Shown: positions 18,832 through 28,910 of the stretch, piece by piece
Layout of the letters: each line of letters opens with the position of its first letter
How positions within the stretch are numbered: position 1 is the stretch's first letter
Program-made: the position numbers and the translations under genes
Assembly (NCBI GenBank): GCA_018064885.1
Contig: JAGHUI010000003.1
Coordinates: forward strand, 21,610 to 85,609
DNA length: 64,000 bases
Reading direction: 5' to 3'
DNA from: Candidatus Minthosoma equi
GTDB lineage: Bacteria; Bacteroidota; Bacteroidia; Bacteroidales; Bacteroidaceae
The notes under the pieces: generated by a model
The model's input: the letters and a program-made list of their open reading frames with translations, nothing else
The model's database searches: none
Told to the model about the DNA's origin: nothing

Positions 18832-18923
18832 GATGGCAAGGAACGTTCCGGTATCATGACGAGGAGTGTTCATGTAACATGACGAGGAACGTTAGGCAAG
18901 AATGACGGGCAATAGCTGACGCA
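18832..18923 (+). repeat. Degenerate 23-bp tandem array in intergenic leader
   Basis: Units start at 18832, 18855, 18878 and 18901. The core CATGACGAGGAACGTT is clear at 18878-18893, with one or few changes at 18855 and 18832, and only the first half is left at 18901. It fills much of the 207-bp gap between two double-module fimbrillin genes. A GTGCTT/AAGCAC hairpin lies just upstream at 18749-18766. Confidence 0.7.
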
Positions 18924-18949
18924 AGACTTTGAACAATACTTTTTGACTA

Positions 18950-21286
18950 ATGAAATTGAAACAACTACATACAATACTTTCCTTCTCGTTATGTGCCCTT
19001 ATCACGGCATGTAGCGAGCAGGATATATTGGTAGATACGCCACAAAACGACAAAACTCCAATAGAACTGAGTGTGGGTGGCGTAGAAAGCATGGAACCAA
19101 GTACTCGTGCTGTCATCACCGATGAAATCTCAGGTAGGATGAAGGCTTTCAAGGAGAACACCAGCTTGTATATGCTGATGCAGAGTGACTATGTGGGGAC
19201 TCCTGCTGATGCTAATAAGACTCCGAAGGTTACCAGAACCATCATGTTTGCATTACCACAAACGGATAATACAAAAACAGAATCCGACGTCAATTACTCT
19301 GCATCCAACGAGTATGGTAAGTTTGTTCGTTTCTGGGATGATACTTATGCTCGAGATGCAGCTATATCTATAGTAGCGGCATGTACTCCGGGCATGGGTG
19401 CTGGTGTAGATCAAAAAGCATGGAGAACAGGTGGAGATGCAGCGTATGCTAATCAACTATGGACAGACAAAGTGGGAGGTGCATCTTATCCATCCATAGC
19501 ATGGCCAATAGGAGAGACAAAGGTTACGGATCAGTCGGTTTATACTAAGGATAAGAAAAATCAAGATGTTTCTTACATCAAGAACCAAGACCTCTGTTTC
19601 TCAAACAATCTGAATGATTACTCCAGCGAAGCAAAAGGGAATAAAGGTGATCGTCGCTTGAAGTTCAATACCGAAACAAAGAAGTTCGACAAGGGACACC
19701 TGATATTCTATCATGCCCTCTCAAAACTCACATTCCGTTTTGTTATGGGAGAAGGTTTTACTGATGATGAATTTAAATTCAAAGATAGCGAGAATGCATT
19801 GTTGAAAAACTTCTATAGCTCTGGCACTTTTAACCTTGAAGATGGTGAGTTTGTTTTCTCAACCTTGAAGAAGGCTAATGGAGTGAGTGGTCAGAATCCA
19901 GTAATCGAAAAGATTTATCAGCGTACTAATGCAGAGCTTACCGATGCAGAGAAATCAGCATACAAGTACATTCTCGATGCACTCGTTATTCCAGGCACAG
20001 ACCTCACATCTTCAGACGATGCTGTGTTCTTTACTATCAATAACAATGACTATAAGGTTACTATGTCGCAGTTGTATAAGGCTATTCTTGAGGTAAAGGA
20101 TGCTGATGGCAACTATATCTATAGCACAGATGGAACATCTGTCAAAACCGATTACTTAACAGAATACAAAAAACTGAAAGCAGGTGTTCACTATGTCTTT
20201 ACCTTTAATGTAGCCAAGTCAAAGATCAGCGGAATTACTGCATCCGTTGTGGATTGGGAAACAGTCACATCCGACAATATCATCCCTTCAAATGCTCGTA
20301 TCTCTTTGAAGCTTGAAGAGCGTGGAACTGAGGTAAAATCAGATGCAGCTTTCTATCGTGCATTAGACCCAGGCAATACAACTATTTCAGATACCTATGA
20401 AGGTTATAAATGGACTACCGGTTATAGCAAATCAACAGGAGCATCATATAATAGTGGTGATAAAAAATGGACAACAACCGACTGGTTATGGCCGGACAAT
20501 ACAACCTTCTACCATTTCCGTGCGTTGGCTCCAACAACGCAGACAGTCACAACAGCTACTAATGACTACACGTCTCTTACAGCTGGACAGACGTACATCG
20601 ATGTTCGCTGGGGTGCTCCAATATTGGATGATGCAGTTGATGAAGTTGCAGGTTCATTCAAATTGTACTACAACACTACTAACGGTTTTGATGCTACTGG
20701 TGACGGCTCTCCAAATTCCTCTCACCAGATTTACAAAGCTATAGGTCCTACAAACGATCCTATAAAACTCATTATGTTCCACATGATGAGCGATGTGACA
20801 ATTAATGTTGAGAGTGTGACGGGTGATGCTGCTGTACAGTTAAAGGATGGTGAAAATCTTACCAAACTACGTTTTGAGAAGATTTACCAATCAGGTAAGG
20901 TAGCAATGGGTAATGGTCTTGTATCAACTGATGGAGATATCACTAATACGACATCAGACCTTTACCAAGATGCAAATAGCACTGACGACAAGAAAATATG
21001 GAAATATGGTGCTATTCCTCAGTCGCTTGAAAACGTCGTCCTTGTCATAACAACACCAGACAAGAATGAGTATCGCATCGCCATGAAGGATGTGGTATGC
21101 ACTGCACCAAATTACAGCAATGTCTCATATCCGGCATACACCGACAATAAGGTTAACTATTGGTATCCTGGCGTGCAATACACCTACAACTTCAAGCTCT
21201 CAAAGAAGAAGATAGAAAGTATCACTGCCACCATCCTTGGCTGGGAGTCCATAACAGCAGGCGACGACAACGTGCAGATAAAATAA
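18950..21286 (+). CDS. Fimbrillin-family lipoprotein with two modules
   Basis: A 778-residue lipoprotein: lipobox LITAC with Cys21, PSTRAV with Arg53. Module 1 has RFWDDTYARDAAISIVAACTP, GHLIFYHALSKLTFRF and the close ITASVVDWETV near residue 440. Module 2 has DWLWPDNTTFYHFRALAP, KLIMFHMMSDVTINV and the close ITATILGWESI at the C-terminus. It is clearly paralogous to the 16.0-kb gene in both halves. It is separated from it by a 207-bp spacer holding the 23-bp tandem array, so an internal promoter or processing site is possible. Confidence 0.8.
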   Translation: MKLKQLHTILSFSLCALITACSEQDILVDTPQNDKTPIELSVGGVESMEPSTRAVITDEISGRMKAFKENTSLYMLMQSDYVGTPADANKTPKVTRTIMFALPQTDNTKTESDVNYSASNEYGKFVRFWDDTYARDAAISIVAACTPGMGAGVDQKAWRTGGDAAYANQLWTDKVGGASYPSIAWPIGETKVTDQSVYTKDKKNQDVSYIKNQDLCFSNNLNDYSSEAKGNKGDRRLKFNTETKKFDKGHLIFYHALSKLTFRFVMGEGFTDDEFKFKDSENALLKNFYSSGTFNLEDGEFVFSTLKKANGVSGQNPVIEKIYQRTNAELTDAEKSAYKYILDALVIPGTDLTSSDDAVFFTINNNDYKVTMSQLYKAILEVKDADGNYIYSTDGTSVKTDYLTEYKKLKAGVHYVFTFNVAKSKISGITASVVDWETVTSDNIIPSNARISLKLEERGTEVKSDAAFYRALDPGNTTISDTYEGYKWTTGYSKSTGASYNSGDKKWTTTDWLWPDNTTFYHFRALAPTTQTVTTATNDYTSLTAGQTYIDVRWGAPILDDAVDEVAGSFKLYYNTTNGFDATGDGSPNSSHQIYKAIGPTNDPIKLIMFHMMSDVTINVESVTGDAAVQLKDGENLTKLRFEKIYQSGKVAMGNGLVSTDGDITNTTSDLYQDANSTDDKKIWKYGAIPQSLENVVLVITTPDKNEYRIAMKDVVCTAPNYSNVSYPAYTDNKVNYWYPGVQYTYNFKLSKKKIESITATILGWESITAGDDNVQIK

Positions 21287-21302
21287 AAGAAAAATAAAGG
21301 CA

Positions 21303-21781
21303 ATGGCAATACGAATCCACAATAGCAATGGCTACATGGGCTTGACAGTTTGGGTGCTGAACAACGTCATCCAGCTGGCAACGGAGTCATTCTGCGACAG
21401 GTTCCTTAACCTGCAGAATGTATCCTTGCCATGCGACAGCGATTCGCACATGCCTTGGAGAATGATGATCCGATAAAAGCTGCGAAGTCGCTTCTCATCC
21501 TTTGCAACCGCTCCATCTCCTTGCTGGAGAAGATGATACAACAGGAGCTGGAAGAGTTCCGTCAGCAGGGAGGCTTCCGCGAAGGACTGACAGAACTTCG
21601 CCTCGCTGCAAAAGCAGAGAGCCAGCGCTCAGAAGGAGCGCCCCAATGCCCGCAATGCCAAGCACCGATGGTGCTGAAGTCAATAACCAGAGGGGCACGC
21701 CTCGGAGAGCTGTTCTGGGGTTGCAGCCAATGGCAAACCACCGGCTGCCAAGGCAAGCTACCATATAAAAAGAAAATATAG
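21303..21781 (+). pseudogene. Relic of a four-helix-bundle protein with suffix and C4 zinc finger
   Basis: Two frames hold the two ends of one family. Frame A, from ATG 21303, gives GLTVWVLNNVIQLATESFCD then RFLN, the conserved N-terminus of four-helix-bundle (S23/TIGR02436-like) proteins with a suffix domain. Frame B, open from 21410 to 21781 (ATG 21431, 116 residues), gives DDPIKAAKSLLILCNRSISL, EEFRQQGGFREGLTE and a topoisomerase-type zinc finger CPQC...WGCSQWQTTGC. The roughly 130-residue helical core is missing and the frames do not join, so I read this as a deleted, frameshifted relic. The C-terminal ORF could still be expressed as a small zinc-finger protein. It interrupts the fimbrillin array between 18.9- and 21.8-kb genes. 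Confidence 0.6.
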
Positions 21782-21800
21782 TCGTTTAATAATAAAAATA

Positions 21801-24047
21801 ATGAAGATAACTCACAACATATTAGCCCTTTTCGCTGGCCTCGGCATCCTTACCGCCTGCAGCGATGACCTCACCGCACCAACCTATACTGTAGGCGAGG
21901 CGGACAATGCCATCGTCCTACGTGCCGGAATTAGCGAGGGCAATGGTGGTTTGGTGACGAGAGCTGGTGCTGCGGGTGGTTATGACGATATTGATGAAGC
22001 TAACCACAACAAGCACTTACCGTTCTCTTCTGGCACAAAGGCTACATTGCGCATTGATGGCGACTGGTGGAAGACCGCAGATGCTACATCTGGAGACGTG
22101 ATTTCAAAGTCAACCACTGCTACCATCGGAGTTGAAACAGTAGCAGATAGCAAACATAATAGTGTTACCATGTCACCCCAACTATACTGGGATGACTATG
22201 GCACTGCCGATCCTAATAACATGAGTGATGGAAGAGGCCGTAAGAAGGGGCTAACAATCTATGGTGTTGCCGTTAATGACGAGACAACTGCACCTGAGGT
22301 AAGCACCTGGGAAGCGCTTTCATGGACTCTTGCTGCTGACCAGTCAAACAATTGGAACACAAAAGACCTCCTTATATCTAATAATGTAAAGGTCGGAGGT
22401 CCTGATGATACTTATAAGTTTGAAGAACGCTCATTGGGTAAACTTCTTGAGTTCACTCACGCCATGAGCAAGATAACCGTTCGTCTCATTGCTAACGATG
22501 GCTTCCCTACAACGGGTACAGGACTTGTTGGTAATACCACAAATAAGTTTGAGGCTCTTCCAGAGGTTAAGCTAACAAGCAATGAAACCGGCGGTTCTAA
22601 TACAGAATGGGCATATACATCATGCAATGTTAATGTAACGACAGGTGCTGTAACTAGTGCTGCTAATCCTGCTGTGATAACGATGTATTCTCAAACGACT
22701 TCAGATAATACTTACACAGCTATCTATGACGCACTCGTAGTTCCAGGTTCTTGCTTTGGAACGGATGATAATGCTGTCATCGCTCGCATCGAGGCGGATG
22801 GTAATATCTATTATGTTACAGCAAAGGAGATTCGCGCAAAGAGTGCTTCTACTGATTACAAGACTGCCTCTGGCAAGAACTACATCATCACAGTAAAAGT
22901 AAACAAGACCGACATTGATGTTACTGCTACTATCAAAAATTGGGAAGATGTGGAAGCAGGAGAGGCTTCTCCAAAGATTAATGTGACAGCAGATTGGGGA
23001 GATGCCTCAGCAACGGGCACTATCACAGAATTCTGCCTGTATCGTAGTGCGAGTGATGTGAAGTCAGACCCTAAGGTTAAGAACGACATGAGTGGATACA
23101 GCAAGGGTTTGAATACCGCAGCAAACAACGGCTTCTTCCCTCACGAATCGGTGATAACTAAGAGTAGTGGTACATGGACCATGAGTCCTGCACTCTATTG
23201 GCCAGCGCATGATACACATTATCATTTCAGAGGTGTGATGCCTACGACGTCCACTGCTGCTATTGCTGACGGTACAAAACCAACAGCTCCTCACGTTGAG
23301 GCTCTATCTGCCTCTGATGCTACTCAGATAATAAAGATCTGGGATGCTGAGTTTGGTGCGGACCTGTTCCCTTCTAACCTTGCTATTGGTAAACCTATCA
23401 TTCCAGCAGGCACCAAGTGCAGCAATGGTGATCATCCCGCTGTTGATGTCAACGACTATGGCATCTGTGCTACGGAAGGAAAGATAAACCTTGAATTCAA
23501 GTATATGATGTCGCAGGTTGAGGTTGAACTGAAGACTACAGATGGTGATGACAAAGTAAGACTTGAGGATGCTACGGTGGAGATCATCAATGGTTACATT
23601 GAAGGATATGCGAAGTTGGGCGACCGTGAAATAGTTCCTACAGGTAGCGTTGATGCATTCACGTTGCCTGCAGTATCAACAGCAGGTCTCAGCGGTGATG
23701 CTCTTACTACAGCTGAGAATACTCGCAAGGGTGCTATCGTTCCTCAGAAGTTGTATTCAACAACATCTTATACGGCAACACCGTCAAATGATTTCACAAG
23801 TACAAATAATCTCCGCTTTAAGATAACGATAACCAATACGGATGGTACTCATGATGTGTATTATACGGATATCGCTCCGATAAAGAAGAAGGGCACCACG
23901 ACCGGTGAGATGGTTGCTCCTGATGGATATTGGAAGAGCGGAACGCATTACAAATATGAGTTAACGCTCAGCAAGACTGGTCTGACGGTCATTGCAACCC
24001 TGAAGGATTGGATACATGTTGAGGCGGTTGAAGACATTTGGTTCTAA
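21801..24047 (+). CDS. Fimbrillin-family lipoprotein with two modules
   Basis: A 748-residue lipoprotein: lipobox ILTAC with Cys20, LVTRAG with Arg54. Module 1 has QLYWDDYGTADPN...LTIYGVAV, LLEFTHAMSKITVRLI and closes VTATIKNWEDVEAG. Module 2 has ALYWPAHDTHYHFRGVMPTT, LEFKYMMSQVEVELKT and the close VIATLKDWIHVEA. It belongs to the same double-module subgroup as the 16.0-, 19.0- and 28.9-kb genes. It starts 19 bp after the zinc-finger relic. Confidence 0.8.
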   Translation: MKITHNILALFAGLGILTACSDDLTAPTYTVGEADNAIVLRAGISEGNGGLVTRAGAAGGYDDIDEANHNKHLPFSSGTKATLRIDGDWWKTADATSGDVISKSTTATIGVETVADSKHNSVTMSPQLYWDDYGTADPNNMSDGRGRKKGLTIYGVAVNDETTAPEVSTWEALSWTLAADQSNNWNTKDLLISNNVKVGGPDDTYKFEERSLGKLLEFTHAMSKITVRLIANDGFPTTGTGLVGNTTNKFEALPEVKLTSNETGGSNTEWAYTSCNVNVTTGAVTSAANPAVITMYSQTTSDNTYTAIYDALVVPGSCFGTDDNAVIARIEADGNIYYVTAKEIRAKSASTDYKTASGKNYIITVKVNKTDIDVTATIKNWEDVEAGEASPKINVTADWGDASATGTITEFCLYRSASDVKSDPKVKNDMSGYSKGLNTAANNGFFPHESVITKSSGTWTMSPALYWPAHDTHYHFRGVMPTTSTAAIADGTKPTAPHVEALSASDATQIIKIWDAEFGADLFPSNLAIGKPIIPAGTKCSNGDHPAVDVNDYGICATEGKINLEFKYMMSQVEVELKTTDGDDKVRLEDATVEIINGYIEGYAKLGDREIVPTGSVDAFTLPAVSTAGLSGDALTTAENTRKGAIVPQKLYSTTSYTATPSNDFTSTNNLRFKITITNTDGTHDVYYTDIAPIKKKGTTTGEMVAPDGYWKSGTHYKYELTLSKTGLTVIATLKDWIHVEAVEDIWF

Positions 24048-24114
24048 AGGGTCCCTATTCCGATAGATTAAAACATAAATTACCATAAATTGAACATTAA
24101 TTCTCATTAATATA

Positions 24115-27100
24115 ATGATGATAAATACGCACGATATGGCAAAGAAATTTATAAATAGTACACTCCTGAAGGTGGTCTTCCTGGCTGTCACAATGATGGC
24201 TACAACGGTTAGTGCATGGGCACAGGAATCTGTGAATGTTGCAAAGATTGGAGGAACGGAGTATCCAACTTTGGAGGATGCGATTACTGCGGCTGGAACT
24301 CCTACGTCTGAAAATCCTATCACCATCCATCTCCTCAATAATGTTACTAGTTTGACGGAAGAAAGCACAACAATTCCTGATTATGTTACGCTTATTGTAG
24401 CGAGTGACAAGTCTATAGAGTTTTCAGTTGGTAATGTCAAGACTCTCACTATTTCAGGCAATGCTTCATTCATCAATGAAGGAACATTGACGCTTACAGG
24501 TGCATGTACGATTACTTCGCTTACCAATAGTGGTACTCTGAATATCAATGCTGGCACGGTTAAAGCTCTTTCTAATGGTGGAACATTGTATGTGAATAGT
24601 GGTACAGTCACGACTTTGAATGCCACTGGTACAAAATCAACAGTTACTGCTGCAGAGACGGGAGCTGCTATTACAACCGTCAATGTAGGTGACGGGGTTA
24701 GCACAACCATATCGGGTAAGGGATATTCTAATATTACAGGTACAGGTACTATTAACCTTGGTAGCAATATTACGGATCCGCTGACAATAGCAAGTGGCAA
24801 TACTCTTACCATTGATCTTTGTGGTAATAATATCCCTATCACTGCTAAAGTTACTAATGAAGGAACTTTGACAGTGAAGGACACTGGTAAGTCTGATGGA
24901 GATAGAATTACTTATGGTGCGGTAAATACCTTGGAGAATAAAGGTACAATTACTGTTAAATGTACTGTTAGCGGTTTTGAGAACTCAGGAACAGCTACAG
25001 TAGATACTGATGCTAAAGTTACAACTATTACAAATACAAGTGTTTTGACTGTTAATGGAACAGTTGAAACCTCCCTCACAAATAATAATGGTACAGTAAC
25101 TATCAATGCAGATGTAGAAACTGTAACAACAACAGGCGGAACGGTTACGATTAATGAAGGAAAGACAGTTGCTTCTTTGACTGCAACAAGTGCAAACATC
25201 GTTGCTAATGGTACAGTAACAGCATTTGTGAATTCGGGTGAAACTACAATTTCCGGTACTGGTGTCTCTACTATCACAGGTCATGGTACTATCAAGCTTG
25301 TTGAAGATATTACACAGAATTTGACTTTGACAGCTAATTCTGGTGCAGGATTTACCCTCGACTTGAATGGTAGGAGTGCTACTGGTACAATTACAAATGC
25401 TGGTAAGTTGGAGGTAGAAGATAGGACTGCAGGCGCTGGTACTATTGCTGCTTTAACTTCTGGTGCAGGAACTGAAACTACAATTATCAGTGGAAATGTT
25501 ACAACTTTGACAACAACAGAAGCCACTGCTAAAGTTAATATAAAAGGTGAAGCGGCTAAAACTGTTGGCACTTTGACTGTAGTAAATGGTACAGCGGTTA
25601 CTTTCCAGGAAGTAGCTTCACAAGATGCATTGCAGAAGGCGATAGAATTGACTGGTAAATCTACTATTGAGTTGGGTGGAGACGTATCTGGCGATATTAC
25701 TATAGCAAGCGGCAAGAACATCATTCTTGATCCTAAGGGAAACAACATCGATGGTACTGTTAGTAATGCAGGTACGTTGGAACTCAAGGACGCTGGAGTA
25801 ACATCAGGCGATCCTGCAACAACTACTTACGGTACAATAACAGCACTCACCAATACTGGTACATTGACTGTGACTGAGGGACAAGTTACTACTTTGACAA
25901 ATACCTCTGGTGCAACAACAATAAATGGTGGTACTCTTGATGCTGTAAAAGCAAGTGATGGCACATTGAATGTTACTAACGGTAATATAACAGGCACCCT
26001 CACGACAGCTGCAGACAATGTCGTGACCGTGACAGGTGGAACTATCAATGCCTTTGCTGGTAATTATATTATAAAGTTCCCTGAAGTTAATGAAGCTGCA
26101 GAACTGACTCAGGCACTGAACGCCCCAAAGGCTGATATTAAACTGACAGGTGATGTAACTACAACAGGGACCTTTACTGTTGGTCACAATGCCACTATTA
26201 ATGTTAATGCCCAGTCAATCACAAATACTGCGGGTAACACATTTGACGTAAGCACTGATGGCAACCTCACCATCACAGGTAACGGTAATGTGAATTGCGG
26301 CAAAGAAGGTAGCGTGGCAGTAAATAACAAGGGTACATTCACTTTGAATGGTCCTGCTGTTGCATCGGCTACTTTGAACGGAACTCAACAGACAGTTACT
26401 GCTGGTACACTTACCTCGGCAACATTGGCGGCAAATAAGGATATCAATGTTACTGGTGGTCATGTTTCAACACTTACTGCTGCAGGTGGCAATACAATCA
26501 CTACATCAAGCCCTGGTAAGGTAGAAGCATTGACAGCTAATGGTAATGTGACTATCTCTGGTAGCGGTTTCACGAATCTTGCTGGACCAACAACAGGTGA
26601 TGCTACTACAATTACTTTGGCAAGTGATGTAACAAGCAACCTTACCGTAACAGGTGGCAAGGTTAAACTGGCGTTGGAAGACCATAACATCAGAAATAAC
26701 GAGTCTCAGAATACTGTGACAGTAAACACTGGTGCAGAATTGACAATCAGTGGTACAGGTAATATCACTAACAACAATGCAAGTTTTGCAGCTGTAGAGA
26801 ATAACGGAACTACAACGCTCAGTGGTGGTACTATCGAAACAGTAAAGAGCACTGGTGGTACATTGACCGTTGATGGTGGTGCTAAAGTTACAACTTTGAC
26901 AGCAGGTGGTGGTGCTACATATATCAATGGCGGTTCGGTGGCTAACTTGAATGGTACTGGTACTGTTACTCTTCTTGGTGATAACCTTGAGATGGACCTC
27001 ACCGTGACGGGTGGTTCTGTAACCTTGGATCTTAATGGTAAGGACATGAATCGTGCAAATAAGACCGTAAAAGTAAACCAAGAAGCAGCACTTACTGTCA

Positions 27101-28902
27101 AGGATTCTTCAACTGGTGGTACAGTCGGTAATATTGAAAACTATGGCACTACTACAGTTGAGAGTGGTACCGTAACAGCACTTACATCTTCTGGCAATGT
27201 GGTATTCTCTGGTGGTAAGGTTACTACATTGACTGCAGAAGGCGGAACTGTGACTGTTAATAATTCGGGTATTACAACGCTTAATGCTAATAGCGGTTCG
27301 GAGGTTACGGTTACTATTGATGATGAAACTCATAAGCCTAAAAATCTGAATGTTAATTTAGGAGCTAAGATTCAGATTGGTAGCCAAGAGATGATTGACT
27401 TTGGCACAATTGATAGTAACGCAAAACTGACATCAGCATTAAACTTAGTAAAACAAGGTACTCTGAAGTTAGCCGCTAATAATATTGATGGCAACTTTAC
27501 TGTTCCTGCAGGCTCAAATATTACCATAGACTTGAACAACCATGAGCTTACTCCATTATCAGGAACGGCTATTACTGCAAAAGGTGATGTGAACATAACA
27601 AGCTCTGGAACTGTTTCAAGCGTATCTGTTCCGGCTGGTGGTAGCTTCACTCTTGGTGGTGTAGGCACAGTTGCAACTCTTGATAATGAGGGCACAACAA
27701 CAGTAAATAATGGTACAGTGACAACAATCAGATCATCTACAGGAACATTGAATGTTAATGGTGGTACGGTTACTGAAGCTACTGCTACAGGTACTACTAA
27801 TGTATCTGATAATGGTAAAGTCGTTACACTCAAAACTACTGCTGGTACAACAACAATTAGTGGTGGAACAGTAACAAAGCTTGATGCAACAGGCTCAACA
27901 ACAGTCAATATCAGTGACGGTAATGTTGGCACGGCTACTGCAGGCAAGAAGATGACTGTAAGTGGTGGTACTATTGGAACGCTTAAAACAACTGCTTCAA
28001 CAGCCGGAGATGACGGAGGTTTGGCTATCACTGCAGGAACAATCACAACATTGACTGTTGTAGAAAATTCTAAGGCAAATGTCAGCGGTGGTTCAATTAC
28101 AACCTTAGATGTAGCAGATGCTAATCTTACAGTTGCGACAGATGGTATAGTAACAAAATATACTGGCAATGGTGGCGCAAATGTAAAGCTGCCAAGTTAT
28201 ACTATCACGGATGAAACAGCCGGTTATTATCCAGGCAACTTCAAAGCAACTACAGCAAAATATACACGCACTACAGGTGTAGGTACTCAGAATAAGTGGG
28301 GTACAGCTTGTCTGCCATTCGACTTTACTTATAACAACCACAACTATGTCGTTGTTTATAAGGTTGAAAATGTTGATGAAGATAAGCTTAATCTTACCGA
28401 GTATGACGTGAATAATAGTGAATTAATTACTGCTGGTACTCCATTTGTGTTCCATATTATACAACAAGATAGCGAATCTTCTGCAACAACTCAGGTCTTC
28501 AGTGCCTCTAACACCAATGTAGATATAGATGCTCAAGGCACCCAAACAGCAACAGGTGTTAATCTCGTGGGTGTAAATGAGCAGAAAGTACTTAACGAAA
28601 CTACAACTCCAGCAGTTACCGACTGCTACTATATCAGCGATAATACCTTCCATCAGGCACTCAAGAAGTTGACAGTTCCTAAGTATCGTGCTTACGTGCA
28701 GATAACAACTTCGAATGGTGCAAGACCACGAACACTTTCTCTTCAAGCGGAAGATATGACAGGAATCAATGCTCTCCTGGCTGAGGATAGTGAGATTATT
28801 GGTTATTACGACTTGAATGGAATCTGTCATGATGCTCCTCAGAAGGGAATGAACATCGTAAGGATGAAGAATGGTAAGTCAGTTAAAATGATGATTAAAT
28901 AA
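24115..28902 (+). CDS. Giant Thr/Gly/Asn-rich beta-solenoid surface protein
   Basis: A 1595-residue secreted protein. The signal peptide ends VSAWAQE (about residue 38); an ATG at 24136 is an alternative start. Residues about 70-1360 are almost wholly low-complexity beta repeats with a 16-17-residue period (T-x-V-x-G-G-x-V-T-T-L-x-x-x-G), interrupted by larger headers such as ALQKAI...TIELGGDVSGDITI. This predicts a beta-solenoid. Residues about 1380-1595 are a non-repeat domain (KWGTACLPFDFTYNN) and a tail with GYYDLNGICHDAPQKGMNIV, resembling a T9SS type A sorting tail. No lipobox or fimbrillin motif is seen. It is the only array member likely to use T9SS; a function as adhesin or sheath is inference. 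Confidence 0.75.
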   Translation: MMINTHDMAKKFINSTLLKVVFLAVTMMATTVSAWAQESVNVAKIGGTEYPTLEDAITAAGTPTSENPITIHLLNNVTSLTEESTTIPDYVTLIVASDKSIEFSVGNVKTLTISGNASFINEGTLTLTGACTITSLTNSGTLNINAGTVKALSNGGTLYVNSGTVTTLNATGTKSTVTAAETGAAITTVNVGDGVSTTISGKGYSNITGTGTINLGSNITDPLTIASGNTLTIDLCGNNIPITAKVTNEGTLTVKDTGKSDGDRITYGAVNTLENKGTITVKCTVSGFENSGTATVDTDAKVTTITNTSVLTVNGTVETSLTNNNGTVTINADVETVTTTGGTVTINEGKTVASLTATSANIVANGTVTAFVNSGETTISGTGVSTITGHGTIKLVEDITQNLTLTANSGAGFTLDLNGRSATGTITNAGKLEVEDRTAGAGTIAALTSGAGTETTIISGNVTTLTTTEATAKVNIKGEAAKTVGTLTVVNGTAVTFQEVASQDALQKAIELTGKSTIELGGDVSGDITIASGKNIILDPKGNNIDGTVSNAGTLELKDAGVTSGDPATTTYGTITALTNTGTLTVTEGQVTTLTNTSGATTINGGTLDAVKASDGTLNVTNGNITGTLTTAADNVVTVTGGTINAFAGNYIIKFPEVNEAAELTQALNAPKADIKLTGDVTTTGTFTVGHNATINVNAQSITNTAGNTFDVSTDGNLTITGNGNVNCGKEGSVAVNNKGTFTLNGPAVASATLNGTQQTVTAGTLTSATLAANKDINVTGGHVSTLTAAGGNTITTSSPGKVEALTANGNVTISGSGFTNLAGPTTGDATTITLASDVTSNLTVTGGKVKLALEDHNIRNNESQNTVTVNTGAELTISGTGNITNNNASFAAVENNGTTTLSGGTIETVKSTGGTLTVDGGAKVTTLTAGGGATYINGGSVANLNGTGTVTLLGDNLEMDLTVTGGSVTLDLNGKDMNRANKTVKVNQEAALTVKDSSTGGTVGNIENYGTTTVESGTVTALTSSGNVVFSGGKVTTLTAEGGTVTVNNSGITTLNANSGSEVTVTIDDETHKPKNLNVNLGAKIQIGSQEMIDFGTIDSNAKLTSALNLVKQGTLKLAANNIDGNFTVPAGSNITIDLNNHELTPLSGTAITAKGDVNITSSGTVSSVSVPAGGSFTLGGVGTVATLDNEGTTTVNNGTVTTIRSSTGTLNVNGGTVTEATATGTTNVSDNGKVVTLKTTAGTTTISGGTVTKLDATGSTTVNISDGNVGTATAGKKMTVSGGTIGTLKTTASTAGDDGGLAITAGTITTLTVVENSKANVSGGSITTLDVADANLTVATDGIVTKYTGNGGANVKLPSYTITDETAGYYPGNFKATTAKYTRTTGVGTQNKWGTACLPFDFTYNNHNYVVVYKVENVDEDKLNLTEYDVNNSELITAGTPFVFHIIQQDSESSATTQVFSASNTNVDIDAQGTQTATGVNLVGVNEQKVLNETTTPAVTDCYYISDNTFHQALKKLTVPKYRAYVQITTSNGARPRTLSLQAEDMTGINALLAEDSEIIGYYDLNGICHDAPQKGMNIVRMKNGKSVKMMIK

Positions 28903-28910
28903 GGTAACCT

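Noticed and set aside
27372..28169. 265-residue minus-strand ORF and several others (24381-27333) opposite the giant repeat gene
   Set aside because: They are Val/Thr/Ser/Pro-rich mirror images of the repeat codons, with no independent start signals or motifs; the plus strand has a signal peptide and a structured C-terminus.
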